Assembly (NCBI RefSeq): GCF_020026915.1
Contig: NZ_JAINUY010000006.1
Coordinates: 310,001 to 374,000, forward strand
Direction: 5' to 3'
Length of the DNA stretch: 64,000 nucleotides
DNA from: Flavobacterium potami
GTDB lineage: Bacteria; Bacteroidota; Bacteroidia; Flavobacteriales; Flavobacteriaceae
Part shown: piece by piece, positions 17,891 to 27,671 of the stretch
Layout of the letters: the number at the start of each line of letters is the position of its first letter
Numbering within the stretch: position 1 is the stretch's first letter
The notes under the pieces: generated by a model
Told to the model about the DNA's origin: nothing
The model's database searches: none
What the model saw: the letters and a program-made list of their open reading frames with translations, nothing else
Made by a program: the position numbers and the translations under genes

Positions 17891-18325
17891 ATGAGTACAG
17901 ATCAAAAAGACTTGTCGTATTACAGATTACGACTGAAGGAATTACTAAACAACAGCTTCCCTGAAAAGGCAAATGACCAAAAATTTATCGAGCAGCGTTC
18001 CTTGTGGGCTGCCAATGCCTATGAGGGTGCTTTCGGTTCGGGAAACAGTATTGAGCAATGCAATGAAATAGCCAATTACATTCTCTTCGAGGGCCTGAAT
18101 TTCTCCCGTTTCGACACAGTTTTTCAAGTCGTGTGCAATGAGTTCGACACCATTATGGCTGACGAAGAACTACGTCCGTTCGCCCAGAAAATGTTCCCTG
18201 TCTGTGAGCCTGTTTTCACAAGATATGAGCTAACCGATGATTTCGCTTATAACACAGAGTTTAACCTGCTCTATACCGAACTGACCGGAACCATCGCAAT
18301 ATGGATAGAGGAAAATGGGCTTTAG
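17891..18325 (+). CDS. DUF1896 family protein
   Basis: The 144-residue protein matches the DUF1896 family by its opening (LSYYRLRLKELLNNSFPEK) and its length. These small soluble proteins are found almost only in Bacteroidetes conjugative elements, directly before the large methylase-helicase gene, as here. The stop lies eleven bases inside the next gene, so translation is coupled. The function is unknown. It may assist the methylase-helicase or be transferred with it. Confidence 0.8.
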   Translation: MSTDQKDLSYYRLRLKELLNNSFPEKANDQKFIEQRSLWAANAYEGAFGSGNSIEQCNEIANYILFEGLNFSRFDTVFQVVCNEFDTIMADEELRPFAQKMFPVCEPVFTRYELTDDFAYNTEFNLLYTELTGTIAIWIEENGL

Positions 18326-21300
18326 TAAAAAGCAGCATCTCCAACAGAACATTGATGCCCTGCGAATCGTTTTTAAACTGGAAAAGGAGAATCGGCAAGC
18401 CACCGCAGGCGAAAGACTGCTAATGAAGCAATACAGCGGATTTGGCGGTCTTAAGTTCGTTCTGAGCCCCATAGAGAACGAAATAGACATCAACAATTGG
18501 AGAAAAACCGAACATGACCTGTTCCCGATGACCCAGGAACTCCACCAGCTGCTCAAAGAAAATTCTGGGGACGATAAGCAATACCGCAGGTATGTGGACA
18601 GCATGAAAAGCTCCGTATTGACGGCTTTTTACACACCGCCACAGGTTATTGATGCGGTTTCCGCAGCACTGCGTGAAAGCGGTCTGAATATTCAGAAGTT
18701 CCTCGAACCTTCCGCAGGTATCGGCTCATTCATAGAGTCCTTTTCAGAAAATCAGAAAGCCACTATTACCGCTTATGAAAAGGATCTGCTGACAGGCAAA
18801 ATACTAAAACAGCTTTACCCAGAGAGCAATATCCGTATAAGGGGTTTTGAGGAAATCCCCGAAAAGGAGCTAAACAGCTATGATGTTATTGCCAGCAATA
18901 TCCCTTTTGGTGACACTTCCGTATTCGATCTTTCTTATTCCCGTGGAAAAGACCCTGCAAAAGTTCAGGCAGCCCGAAGCATCCATAATTATTTCTTTTT
19001 GAAGGGAAGCGATACGCTCCGCAATGGCGGCGTATTGGCATTTATTACTTCGCAGGGTGTTTTGAACAGTCCTGCCAATCTTGCCATTCGTGAGGCATTG
19101 ATGAAAGAACATAAACTCGTTTCGGCAATCCGCCTCCCCAATAACCTGTTTACTGACTATGCAGGAACAGAGGTCGGGAGCGATTTGATTATCCTGCAAA
19201 AGAACATCGGGAAAAAATCTTTGTCAAGACGGGAAATGATTTTCTGTGATACCCGCACAATTTCGGATGGAATATCAACTAACGCATTACTCGACAATCC
19301 GGCTCTCATCGTTTATACAAAATCCTATCAGGGAACAAATCTATACGGAAAACCCACAATGATTTTTGAACATGAAAAAGGTGTAGATGGTATCGCTGCG
19401 GATTTGAAACGTATGCTAGCCGAAGATTTTTCAGTACATCTTGATATAGGACTTTATAAAGGCGAACGGAACGATGAGCCTGTAATACAAATTGCGATTG
19501 AGCCAAAGGTTACACCTCCGGCTATCGAATATGAAAGCATCCAGCAGGAAATGCAGTCTTTATCTGTTCCGGTAATTAACAGGGACAGCCCGCAGGAAAG
19601 ACAGTTAAGCATTTTCGATCTTTTTGAAAATATAGACCAGCCGGCGGTAATTCCTGTCTCATCCAAAAAAAGCACACAACCAAAAAAGCAAAACACCAAT
19701 AAGAGAAATGCTCAAAAAAGCCGCCAGACCGACTTGTTCAGTGCGATGCAGCAGCCTTATACGCCGCCTGTTAACAATAGGGCTGCTAATGGAAGTACGC
19801 CACCGAACGACAGAAAACAGGAAGCCATCGGCGACCTGTTTTCAAACAATAACGGGAATAGCCAGGCAGATAAGCCAGCCATTCCCAAACCTGCTCCATA
19901 TGCCGGCGAACTCCATTCGTTCTACCGTAACGATTCCCTCGTGGCAGATAAAGGCTGGGTCGGTCATCTGCAGGACGTAGATAATTCAGAGGGTACTGCT
20001 GTATTCCATGCATTGCAATTACCATCGTTACAAAAAGCAAGAGCTGAAGCGTATATCGGAGTAAGGGATATCTACCAACAGCTTTACACCAAAGAAGCAG
20101 AACTTCAGAAGGAACACAAAGAAGAACGGGAAACGCTGAACCGTCTTTATGATGCCTTTGTCAAAAGATATGGCAGCCTGAACAGCGCCGATAACATAAA
20201 GCTCATTAAAACGGACAGTTCCGGTAAGGAAATCCCTTATCTGGAACGTGTGGTCGGCGGCGTGGTCCGTAAAGCGGATATCTTCAGCCATCCCGTAAGT
20301 TTTTCTACCGTAACCATAGCAACGGACAATCCCGAAGAAGCACTGGCGGCATCGCTGAACAAATACGGCAGCGTGGATTTGGGCTATATGTCCGAAATAA
20401 GCGGTATGTCTGAGGATGCTTTGAAAGAAGCCTTACACGGCCGTATTTTCTACAATCCTTTGCAAAAGGAATATGAGATATCCGAACGCTGGCTTGCGGG
20501 CAACGTGGTGGAGAAAGCGCAGGACGTAAGAACCTACATTGAGAACAATCCCAATGATGCTCAGGCTGAAGCAAGCCTTACGGTATTGGAGGAAGCCCGG
20601 CCAGCCCGTATCGAGTTTGAAGAACTGGACTTCAACCTCGGCGAACGATGGATGCCTACAGGTGTTTATGCCCGCTTTGCTTCGCACCTGTTCGATGCGG
20701 AAGTGCTTATACATTACTCCGAAAGCTCTGACGACTTTTCGGTAAAGTGTCATCAGGGCAATATGAATATTTGGGAAAAATATGCTGTCAAAGCTGAAAG
20801 CCGGACGTTTGACGGTGTTGCCCTTCTTAAACACGCACTGGTTAATACCACACCCGACATTACCAAAAAAATCATGGTCGGAGACCAGGAAGTGAAAGTG
20901 CGGGATATGGAAGCCGTGCAAATGGCAAACACCAAGATCGACGAAATCCGAACCGCCTTTAGCGAATGGCTTCACGCCCAGAATGATGAGTTCAAAACAA
21001 GGCTGACCGACCAATATAACAATACATTTAACTGCTTCGTCCGCCCGAACTATGACGGGACACATCAGGACTTTCCTGGACTGGACCGCAAGGCACTGGG
21101 CATTGACGACCTGTACTCCAGCCAAAAGGACACTGTTTGGATGATAAAGCTTAACAATGGTGCTATCTGCGACCACGAAGTAGGTGCAGGAAAAACGCTG
21201 GTAATGTGTACCGCGGCACAGGAAATGAAACGACTGGGACTGGCACACAAACCTATGATAATCGGGCTCAAGAGCAATGTCCATGAAATTGCCGAAGCCT

Positions 21301-23726
21301 ACCGCACCGCTTACCCGCATGCCAAGATATTGTTTCCGGGCAAAGAAGATTTTACGCCGCAAAAACGACTGCGCATTTTTGGCGATATCAAAAACAACGA
21401 TTGGGACTGCGTGATACTCACCCACGACCAGTTCGGGATGATACCCCAGTCACCCGAAATTCAAAAAGAAATCCTCGAAACAGAACTGGACAGCGTCGAG
21501 CGTAACCTCGATGCCCTGCAGTCCCAAGGCAAAGAAGTTACAAGGGGTATGCTTGCCGGAGTAATCAAGCGAAAAGAGAACCTTGAAGTAAAACTCAAAA
21601 CCCTGCAGCACGATATTGAGAACCGCAAGGATGATGTGGTGGACTTTAAGATGATGGGCATAGATCATCTTTTTGTAGATGAAAGCCACCAATTCAAAAA
21701 CCTGATGTTCAATACAAGGCACTCGCGCGTTGCCGGACTGGGCAACGTGGACGGCAGCCAAAAGGCAATGAACCTGCTGTTTGCCATCCGCACCATTCAG
21801 GAGCGAATTAATGCGGATATGGGTGCAACTTTTCTTTCGGGAACCACCATCAGCAATTCCTTAACGGAATTGTACCTGCTGTTCAAATACCTGCGCCCAA
21901 GGGCAATGGAAAAACAGGGCATTAATTCATTTGATGCCTGGGCAGCAATCTACGCAAGAAAAACGACCGATTACGAGTTTTCGGTTGCTAACAACATCGT
22001 GGCAAAAGAGCGTTTCCGTTATTTTATCAAAGTTCCGGAACTGGCGCAATTTTATTCCGAAATCACCGACTACCGAACGGCAAAAGATATAGGCATTGAC
22101 CGCCCTGTTAAGAATGAGGTATTGTACAACATACCGCCGACACCCGATCAGGAGATATTTATTAAAAAGCTGATGGAGTTTGCCAAAACCGGAAATGCGG
22201 AACTGCTCGGCAGGGCTCCTTTGTCGCAGAGCGAAGAAAAGGCAAAAATGCTCATCGCTACCGACTATGCCCGTAAAATGTCGCTCGATATGCGTATGGT
22301 AAGCGACAGGTATGACGACCATCCCGACAACAAGGCTTCTCATTGTGCGGCGAACATTGCCAGGTATTATAACCAATATAACGCACAGAAGGGAACACAG
22401 TTCGTTTTCTCCGATTTGGGAACCTACAAGCCGGGCGAATGGAATGCATACTCCGAAATCAAACGCAAGCTCGTGCAAGATCATGGGATCCCTGCACACG
22501 AAATCCGCTTTATACAGGAAGCCAAAAGCGATAAGCAGCGTAAGGAGTTAATTAAAGGAATGAACGAGGGAAAAATTCGTGTGCTGTTCGGTTCTACAAG
22601 TATGCTGGGTACAGGAGTCAATGCACAAAAGAGAGCCGTTGCCGTCCATCATTTAGATACGCCGTGGCGGCCAAGCGACCTTGCCCAAAGGGACGGCCGT
22701 GCTATCCGTAAGGGTAACGAAATTGCTAAATTTTTTGCTGATAATAAAGTAGATGTGATTATCTACGCCGTAGAAAAATCGCTGGACAGCTATAAGTTCA
22801 ACCTGCTGTACAATAAGCAGCTGTTTATAGACCAATTAAAAAACAACAGCCTCGGTAAACGAACTATTGATGAGGTCAGTATGGATGAAAAATCGGGAAT
22901 GAACTTTTCAGAATACGTGGCGATCCTCTCGGGTAATACAGATCTTTTGGATAAAGCTAAACTGGAAAAGCAGATTGCCGGGCTGGAAAGCGAAAAGCAG
23001 GCTTTCAACCGTTCTAAATTCAGTGCCAGGTACAAGCTGCAAGACTGTATTGAAATGCTCGAAAGTGCGCAGTCCCGTCTGGGTAAATTTAGTCTTGATT
23101 GGAATAATTTACAACAACGCATACAAAAGCATTCTGATGGCAGTATTGCTAACCCTGTGCAATTGGACGGCATACCGCCCAACGCGGATGTACAGCAAAT
23201 CGGTGCAAAGCTCAACCAGCTTGCAGACAAAGCCCGAACCGGAGGTCAGTATGAAGAAATCGGAAGCCTGTACGGATTTTCTTTATTGGTGAAAACCGAA
23301 GTGTCGGAAAAAGAGGGTTTGGATATTCGGGTGAACCGTTTTTTGGTACAGGGAGAAGGGAACATCAAATATACCTACAACAACGGTATCATTGCCAAAG
23401 ATGAAAAGCTGGCTGCTATGAATTTCCTTAACGCATTGGAGAAACTGCCGGGCTATATCGAGCAGGAACAAAGAAAGATTGCTGAAATACAGAAAGATCT
23501 GCCTGTGCTTCAGGATGTGGTGGGCGGATACTGGGCTAAAGAAAACAGGTTAGGCGAACTTAAAACGGAACTGGCTTCCGTGGAGCGCAAGATACAGCTG
23601 TCCATTACGCCCGAAGCTAAAGAAGAGTCTAAAGAAGCACCAGCCGAAAAACTGAAAGAGATCCCGCAAGCTGCGCAAAGCATTGTTATGACGAAAGGGA
23701 TCCATCTGCCGAGAGGGGTATTGTAA
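18315..23726 (+). CDS. Giant N6-methylase/SNF2-like helicase fusion, DarB-like
   Basis: This 1803-residue protein joins an N-terminal methyltransferase domain (SAM motif EPSAGIGSF at 131-139; NIPFGD at 195-200 in place of NPPY) to a superfamily 2 helicase. The helicase has a Walker A-like HEVGAGKT near residue 954, a DESH box near 1122, and motifs V/VI GTGVNAQ and QRDGRAIRKG near 1440-1475. Between them is a Gln/Asn/Pro-rich linker (about 430-540). Similar fusions occur in phages and plasmids; P1 DarB, injected with phage DNA, protects it from type I restriction. The ICE protein probably protects or processes transferred DNA. That role is inferred, not seen. The long C-terminal helical region is of unknown use. 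Confidence 0.8.
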   Translation: MGFSKKQHLQQNIDALRIVFKLEKENRQATAGERLLMKQYSGFGGLKFVLSPIENEIDINNWRKTEHDLFPMTQELHQLLKENSGDDKQYRRYVDSMKSSVLTAFYTPPQVIDAVSAALRESGLNIQKFLEPSAGIGSFIESFSENQKATITAYEKDLLTGKILKQLYPESNIRIRGFEEIPEKELNSYDVIASNIPFGDTSVFDLSYSRGKDPAKVQAARSIHNYFFLKGSDTLRNGGVLAFITSQGVLNSPANLAIREALMKEHKLVSAIRLPNNLFTDYAGTEVGSDLIILQKNIGKKSLSRREMIFCDTRTISDGISTNALLDNPALIVYTKSYQGTNLYGKPTMIFEHEKGVDGIAADLKRMLAEDFSVHLDIGLYKGERNDEPVIQIAIEPKVTPPAIEYESIQQEMQSLSVPVINRDSPQERQLSIFDLFENIDQPAVIPVSSKKSTQPKKQNTNKRNAQKSRQTDLFSAMQQPYTPPVNNRAANGSTPPNDRKQEAIGDLFSNNNGNSQADKPAIPKPAPYAGELHSFYRNDSLVADKGWVGHLQDVDNSEGTAVFHALQLPSLQKARAEAYIGVRDIYQQLYTKEAELQKEHKEERETLNRLYDAFVKRYGSLNSADNIKLIKTDSSGKEIPYLERVVGGVVRKADIFSHPVSFSTVTIATDNPEEALAASLNKYGSVDLGYMSEISGMSEDALKEALHGRIFYNPLQKEYEISERWLAGNVVEKAQDVRTYIENNPNDAQAEASLTVLEEARPARIEFEELDFNLGERWMPTGVYARFASHLFDAEVLIHYSESSDDFSVKCHQGNMNIWEKYAVKAESRTFDGVALLKHALVNTTPDITKKIMVGDQEVKVRDMEAVQMANTKIDEIRTAFSEWLHAQNDEFKTRLTDQYNNTFNCFVRPNYDGTHQDFPGLDRKALGIDDLYSSQKDTVWMIKLNNGAICDHEVGAGKTLVMCTAAQEMKRLGLAHKPMIIGLKSNVHEIAEAYRTAYPHAKILFPGKEDFTPQKRLRIFGDIKNNDWDCVILTHDQFGMIPQSPEIQKEILETELDSVERNLDALQSQGKEVTRGMLAGVIKRKENLEVKLKTLQHDIENRKDDVVDFKMMGIDHLFVDESHQFKNLMFNTRHSRVAGLGNVDGSQKAMNLLFAIRTIQERINADMGATFLSGTTISNSLTELYLLFKYLRPRAMEKQGINSFDAWAAIYARKTTDYEFSVANNIVAKERFRYFIKVPELAQFYSEITDYRTAKDIGIDRPVKNEVLYNIPPTPDQEIFIKKLMEFAKTGNAELLGRAPLSQSEEKAKMLIATDYARKMSLDMRMVSDRYDDHPDNKASHCAANIARYYNQYNAQKGTQFVFSDLGTYKPGEWNAYSEIKRKLVQDHGIPAHEIRFIQEAKSDKQRKELIKGMNEGKIRVLFGSTSMLGTGVNAQKRAVAVHHLDTPWRPSDLAQRDGRAIRKGNEIAKFFADNKVDVIIYAVEKSLDSYKFNLLYNKQLFIDQLKNNSLGKRTIDEVSMDEKSGMNFSEYVAILSGNTDLLDKAKLEKQIAGLESEKQAFNRSKFSARYKLQDCIEMLESAQSRLGKFSLDWNNLQQRIQKHSDGSIANPVQLDGIPPNADVQQIGAKLNQLADKARTGGQYEEIGSLYGFSLLVKTEVSEKEGLDIRVNRFLVQGEGNIKYTYNNGIIAKDEKLAAMNFLNALEKLPGYIEQEQRKIAEIQKDLPVLQDVVGGYWAKENRLGELKTELASVERKIQLSITPEAKEESKEAPAEKLKEIPQAAQSIVMTKGIHLPRGVL

Positions 23727-23790
23727 TATCCTTTATCCAAGTTGTGGTTAAATGTAGGCTTATGCTATCAGCTATAATAAAATGGTATTT

Positions 23791-23946
23791 TGAATGAAAT
23801 TTGATGCGTTATGTAGGTAATTTGTATTTAATGAATGATATATCATTCAAAATGTAGTTTTGCGTTTTGAAAAAATAATTTGTATATTTGAATGATATTT
23901 TACGCATTAACCGAAAAATCATTTATTATGAATGATATATCATACG
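23791..23946 (+). promoter_or_regulatory. hipBA promoter with repeated TGAATGATA operators
   Basis: A perfect 18-bp palindrome, TGAATGATATATCATTCA, lies at 23832-23849. A half site (TGAATGATAT) lies at 23889-23898, and a 7-of-9 palindrome copy overlaps the hipB start codon at 23929-23946. A weaker half site is at 23791-23800. The promoter TTTG (23859-23862), 20 bases, TATATTTG (23883-23890) sits among them, with the half site overlapping the -7 element. This is the arrangement expected for autorepression by HipB. Confidence 0.7.
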
Positions 23947-24272
23947 ATCCGTCATACAGCGATAAAGCCATTCTGCATAAGATTGGTGAATTTATAAAAT
24001 CCAAACGGGTAGACCAGAACATTACCCAGGATGAATTGTCGCAAAAAGCAGCAATCAGCCGTTCAACGCTCAGTCTGGCGGAGCGTGGGGAAAACATAGC
24101 GCTGATTAATCTTCTTAAAATACTCAGGGTATTGGATGCCCTTTATGTTCTCGAGCAATTCAGGACACAGCCTCAGATCAGCCCCCTGCAATTAGCAAAG
24201 GAGGAAGAAAAGAAAAGAAAAAGAGCTTCAAAGAAGCATTCTCAAACAGATAAAGAAGATCCGGGATGGTAA
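23928..24272 (+). CDS. hipB: HipB-type antitoxin/repressor
   Basis: The frame is open from 23892, but the ATG at 23928 lies well placed after the promoter and begins MNDISYDPSYSD. The 114-residue protein has an XRE helix-turn-helix (NITQDELSQKAAISRSTLSL) and a basic C-terminal tail rich in Lys and Arg. HipB binds operator DNA and HipA and neutralises the kinase. Several operator copies lie in the promoter, one over the start codon. The end overlaps hipA by seven bases. Confidence 0.85.
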   Translation: MNDISYDPSYSDKAILHKIGEFIKSKRVDQNITQDELSQKAAISRSTLSLAERGENIALINLLKILRVLDALYVLEQFRTQPQISPLQLAKEEEKKRKRASKKHSQTDKEDPGW

Positions 24273-25552
24273 ATACTGCTTTTGTAAAATTATGGGGTAA
24301 GAGGATCGGAGCCATAGCATGGGATGAAAGCCAGCAGCTTGGTTTTTTCGAATATGACCGGCAGTTCGCTTCAGGTCCTCTTGAAGCTGCACCAATCAGG
24401 ATGCCGTTGTCGACCCGTGTTTACTCGTTTCCGGAATTAAGAGGTACAGTGACCTTTAAAGGGCTGCCCGGACTTTTGGCAGATTCCCTGCCCGACAAGT
24501 ACGGTAATGAACTTATAAATATATGGCTGGCAAGAAACGGACGTCCTGAAAATTCACTTAATCCTGTGGAACTGCTCTGCTTTATAGGCAGCCGCGGAAT
24601 GGGAGCCTTAGAGTTTGAACCTACAACCCTGCCGGCAAAAGGTACTTCGCGCTCCATTGAGCTTTCCAGCCTGATCGATACAACGATGAAATTATTGGAA
24701 AGCAGGGAAAATTTTGAGGCCCACACGGATAGCGACATGCAGGATGTCCTGCTTGATGTCCTGAAAATGGGAACCTCGGCCGGAGGGGCCCGTCCAAAAG
24801 CAATTATTGCATACAATGAATCTAGCGGGATGATCCGCTCCGGACAGACACTGCAAGAGGAAGGCTATGAACACTGGCTTATAAAATTTGACGGTGTTAA
24901 TGATTCTCAGTTCGGAGTGAGCTATGGCTATGGACGTGTGGAGATGGCTTATTATAAAATGGCATCCGACGCAGGGGTCGAGATGATGGAAAGCCGTTTG
25001 ATTGAAGAGGAAGGGCGGGCTCATTTTATGACCAAGCGCTTTGACAGGATAAGCGGCAACCAGAAACTTCACGTTCAGACATTCTGTGCTATGCAGCATT
25101 ATGATTTTAACCAGATATTCAGTTACAGCTACGAACAGCTCTTTCAGACAATGAGACAGCTTAAACTTTCCTACTCTGAAGCGGAACAGATGTACCGCAG
25201 AATGGTGTTTAATGTCTTTGCTCGTAACTGTGACGACCATACCAAAAATTTCGCTTTCTTAATGGGGCCGGACGGTAAATGGAAACTTGCACCTGCCTAC
25301 GACGTTTGCCATGCATACAGACCAGACAGCGACTGGGTAAGCCAGCATAATCTGAGCATAAACGGTAAAAGAAAAGATTTCACGAAAGATGACCTGCTGA
25401 CAATAGGCAGGCAGAATTCTATCCGGAATCCGGAGGGTGTAATTAATGAAGTTTTGGAAACGGTAAACAGATGGCCGGAGTATGCGGAAAAATATAAGGT
25501 AGATCAAAAACTCTCTCAAGCAATAGACCTGACCCTCATCAGGGCGATATAA
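24266..25552 (+). CDS. hipA: HipA-family serine/threonine kinase toxin
   Basis: The 428-residue protein has the N-terminal HipA couple domain (about 1-115) and the kinase core: a glycine-rich GGARPK loop (173-178), Lys207 in HWLIKF, the catalytic NCDDHTKNF motif (321-329) and the metal-binding Asp346 in PAYD. E. coli HipA phosphorylates glutamyl-tRNA synthetase and blocks growth; the target here is unknown. All key residues are present, so it should be active. Together with hipB it can stabilise the ICE or act in defence. It ends only 16 bases from the convergent coupling-protein gene. Confidence 0.9.
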   Translation: MVNTAFVKLWGKRIGAIAWDESQQLGFFEYDRQFASGPLEAAPIRMPLSTRVYSFPELRGTVTFKGLPGLLADSLPDKYGNELINIWLARNGRPENSLNPVELLCFIGSRGMGALEFEPTTLPAKGTSRSIELSSLIDTTMKLLESRENFEAHTDSDMQDVLLDVLKMGTSAGGARPKAIIAYNESSGMIRSGQTLQEEGYEHWLIKFDGVNDSQFGVSYGYGRVEMAYYKMASDAGVEMMESRLIEEEGRAHFMTKRFDRISGNQKLHVQTFCAMQHYDFNQIFSYSYEQLFQTMRQLKLSYSEAEQMYRRMVFNVFARNCDDHTKNFAFLMGPDGKWKLAPAYDVCHAYRPDSDWVSQHNLSINGKRKDFTKDDLLTIGRQNSIRNPEGVINEVLETVNRWPEYAEKYKVDQKLSQAIDLTLIRAI

Positions 25553-25568
25553 GTAAGAAACACAAACT

Positions 25569-27569
25569 TTATTTTTTTTGTACCAGATGCTGTAAGTCAG
25601 GATCGTTTTTGATGCGTTCCAGTTCTTCTTCTATAATCAGCAGGACATCAGTTTTCACCTTACGGTAGTTTGCCTCAATCTGGTGTTTCATTTCGTCCTT
25701 TCCATTCTCATCTATAAAAGAAAGTATCTGGGGGATTTTCTGATAGTGCTTTGTCTCCTCGGCTACTTTCGCATTATCCACAACAATTTCAGCATGAAAT
25801 ATTTTCTGTTCAATTCTTTCTTCAAAGTTATCGGATACCGCCCCAACAAACATTCCCTGCGTGAGGGTAGAAATTTTGGAAGCAGGAATAAGGCTGTCTA
25901 ACTGTGTGGAGATAGAAGTAGATTTATCATTGCGGTTGATGCTCATGCTCTGGCGTTTCTGCAGTACTTTCCCGAAGCGCTCCGATAGGTTTTTTGCGGT
26001 TTCACCGACAACCTGTCCGCTGAAAATATTCCCCACCGTGTTCTGGATCACTTTGGCTTCCTTATCACCATAATCACGGATCAATTGGGAATAATCCTGG
26101 AAGCTCAGGCAGACAGCAACCTTATTGCTTCTGGCCGTTGCGATCAGGTTATCCAATCCACGGAAGTATATTGTTGGAAGCTCATCTATGATAACGGAAC
26201 TTTTTAACTGTCCTTTTTTGTTGATAAGCTTTACAATTCTTGAATTGTATAAACCTAATGCGGCGGAATAAATATTCTGTCTGTCTGGATTGTTCCCCAC
26301 ACATAAAATCTTTGGCTCTTTTGGATTATTAATGTCGAGCGTAAAATCGTCTCCTGTCATTACCCAGTAAAGCTGAGGACTAATCATTCTTGACAAAGGA
26401 ATTTTGGCCGATGCAATCTGCCCCTGCAGCTGGTCCTGCGCTCCACCCTGCCATGCATCCATAAAGGGCGACAAATAGTTTTCTAATTCGGGATAGGAGG
26501 TTAAAATCGTGAATACATCGGAATACTTTTTATTCAGTAACTCGATGGCATGGGGGAACGTGCAGTACTTGCCATTATCATAGATTTTCAGATACCAGAT
26601 AATAGCAGCGAGTAGGATTATTGGCGACTCTACGAAAAAATCGCCCTGCTTCTGAATCCAGCTTCTGTTGAGATTCAGCATTATGGTATAAGCCGCTTCA
26701 TATGCGTCGGAAATATCAGTCATAAAATCAGGATTCATAGGGTTGCATCGGTGGCTTCTGCGCGGGTCATCAAAATTTATCACGTAGAATTTCGGCTGGA
26801 TGGAGTATTTGTCACGATGTTTCAGCAGATGGTTATACGCGATGGTGGAAAGGTCATCAAATTTAAAATCATAGATGTACATACTGAAACCTTTCTCTAT
26901 CTGCTGCTTGATGTAATTGTTTACGATAGCATAAGATTTTCCTGAACCCGGAGTACCCAGCACGATGGATGCCCTGAAAGGATTTACTATGTTTATCCAG
27001 CCATTGTTCCACCTGCCTTTATAGTAAAATTTGGTAGGCAGGTTGACAGAGTACTCATTTTGCATGAGTTTAGTTTCCTGCCTGAAGCTCTCGTTTTCAT
27101 TATTGAAAACGTCGTCCATCAGATTGGTGCGGAGCAGACGGCTCATCCAAACGCCCGCCACCATTAAGGCAATATAGCCTGAACCTGTGGTCAGGATATA
27201 CAGAATTGTGGCTATGAATAACGGTAGTTTTAACAAAGGGAAATTCAAAAAAAACAGGATAATGCCAATCGCTAAAGCCAAATAGATTTTGGACCAGGTT
27301 ATCTTCTCGTTCTTGACACCCTTAGAACCCAGACAGCTTAAGGCCAGCAATACTAAGGCAAACAGCTTTGTAAAGATGGTATGCGAAAACAGCCCTGCGG
27401 TTCGCTGAAAATTACCTAATATTTTATTGATGATTTCTAACGTCCAGCCGCGTTCTATAAAGAAACCGTAGCAGAACCAATACAGGTGCATCAGTACCAA
27501 GATGATACTTACTGCCCGCATAAAAGCCATTATTTTGGCCAATCCTCTTAAATCGTCTTCTCCCTGCAT
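25569..27569 (-). CDS. mobC: Type IV coupling protein (MobC/VirD4-like)
   Basis: The 666-residue protein starts with four hydrophobic segments (about 12-36, 64-80, 95-125 and 126-142) and then a cytoplasmic ATPase with Walker A LGTPGSGKS (204-212) and a Walker B-like SVIIDELPTIYF. It belongs to the VirD4/TraG coupling proteins called MobC in Bacteroidetes elements. These hexamers link the relaxosome to the secretion channel and pump DNA. It lies downstream of mobA and mobB on the same strand. The C terminus is charged and contacts substrates in relatives. Confidence 0.88.
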   Translation of the reverse strand: MQGEDDLRGLAKIMAFMRAVSIILVLMHLYWFCYGFFIERGWTLEIINKILGNFQRTAGLFSHTIFTKLFALVLLALSCLGSKGVKNEKITWSKIYLALAIGIILFFLNFPLLKLPLFIATILYILTTGSGYIALMVAGVWMSRLLRTNLMDDVFNNENESFRQETKLMQNEYSVNLPTKFYYKGRWNNGWINIVNPFRASIVLGTPGSGKSYAIVNNYIKQQIEKGFSMYIYDFKFDDLSTIAYNHLLKHRDKYSIQPKFYVINFDDPRRSHRCNPMNPDFMTDISDAYEAAYTIMLNLNRSWIQKQGDFFVESPIILLAAIIWYLKIYDNGKYCTFPHAIELLNKKYSDVFTILTSYPELENYLSPFMDAWQGGAQDQLQGQIASAKIPLSRMISPQLYWVMTGDDFTLDINNPKEPKILCVGNNPDRQNIYSAALGLYNSRIVKLINKKGQLKSSVIIDELPTIYFRGLDNLIATARSNKVAVCLSFQDYSQLIRDYGDKEAKVIQNTVGNIFSGQVVGETAKNLSERFGKVLQKRQSMSINRNDKSTSISTQLDSLIPASKISTLTQGMFVGAVSDNFEERIEQKIFHAEIVVDNAKVAEETKHYQKIPQILSFIDENGKDEMKHQIEANYRKVKTDVLLIIEEELERIKNDPDLQHLVQKK

Positions 27570-27671
27570 TATTTTAAGTTTTGATGTTCGGTCGTGAATT
27601 TAACATCTGTCCCGAGTGACTGTAAGAATGTAGTAGTCGATGGCGCTGTGCGGCACAATTTGGCGGAATTA

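Noticed and set aside
20433..21425. Long leftward frame of 330 codons inside the methylase-helicase gene
   Set aside because: It lies fully antisense to a strongly coding frame with clear motifs, has no recognisable domain and is an effect of codon use.
21927..22499. Antisense frame of 190 codons
   Set aside because: It overlaps the helicase motifs of the methylase-helicase gene on the opposite strand and has no start context or family.
24692..25240. Antisense frame of 182 codons within hipA
   Set aside because: The kinase motifs on the plus strand are complete; the antisense product has no family features.
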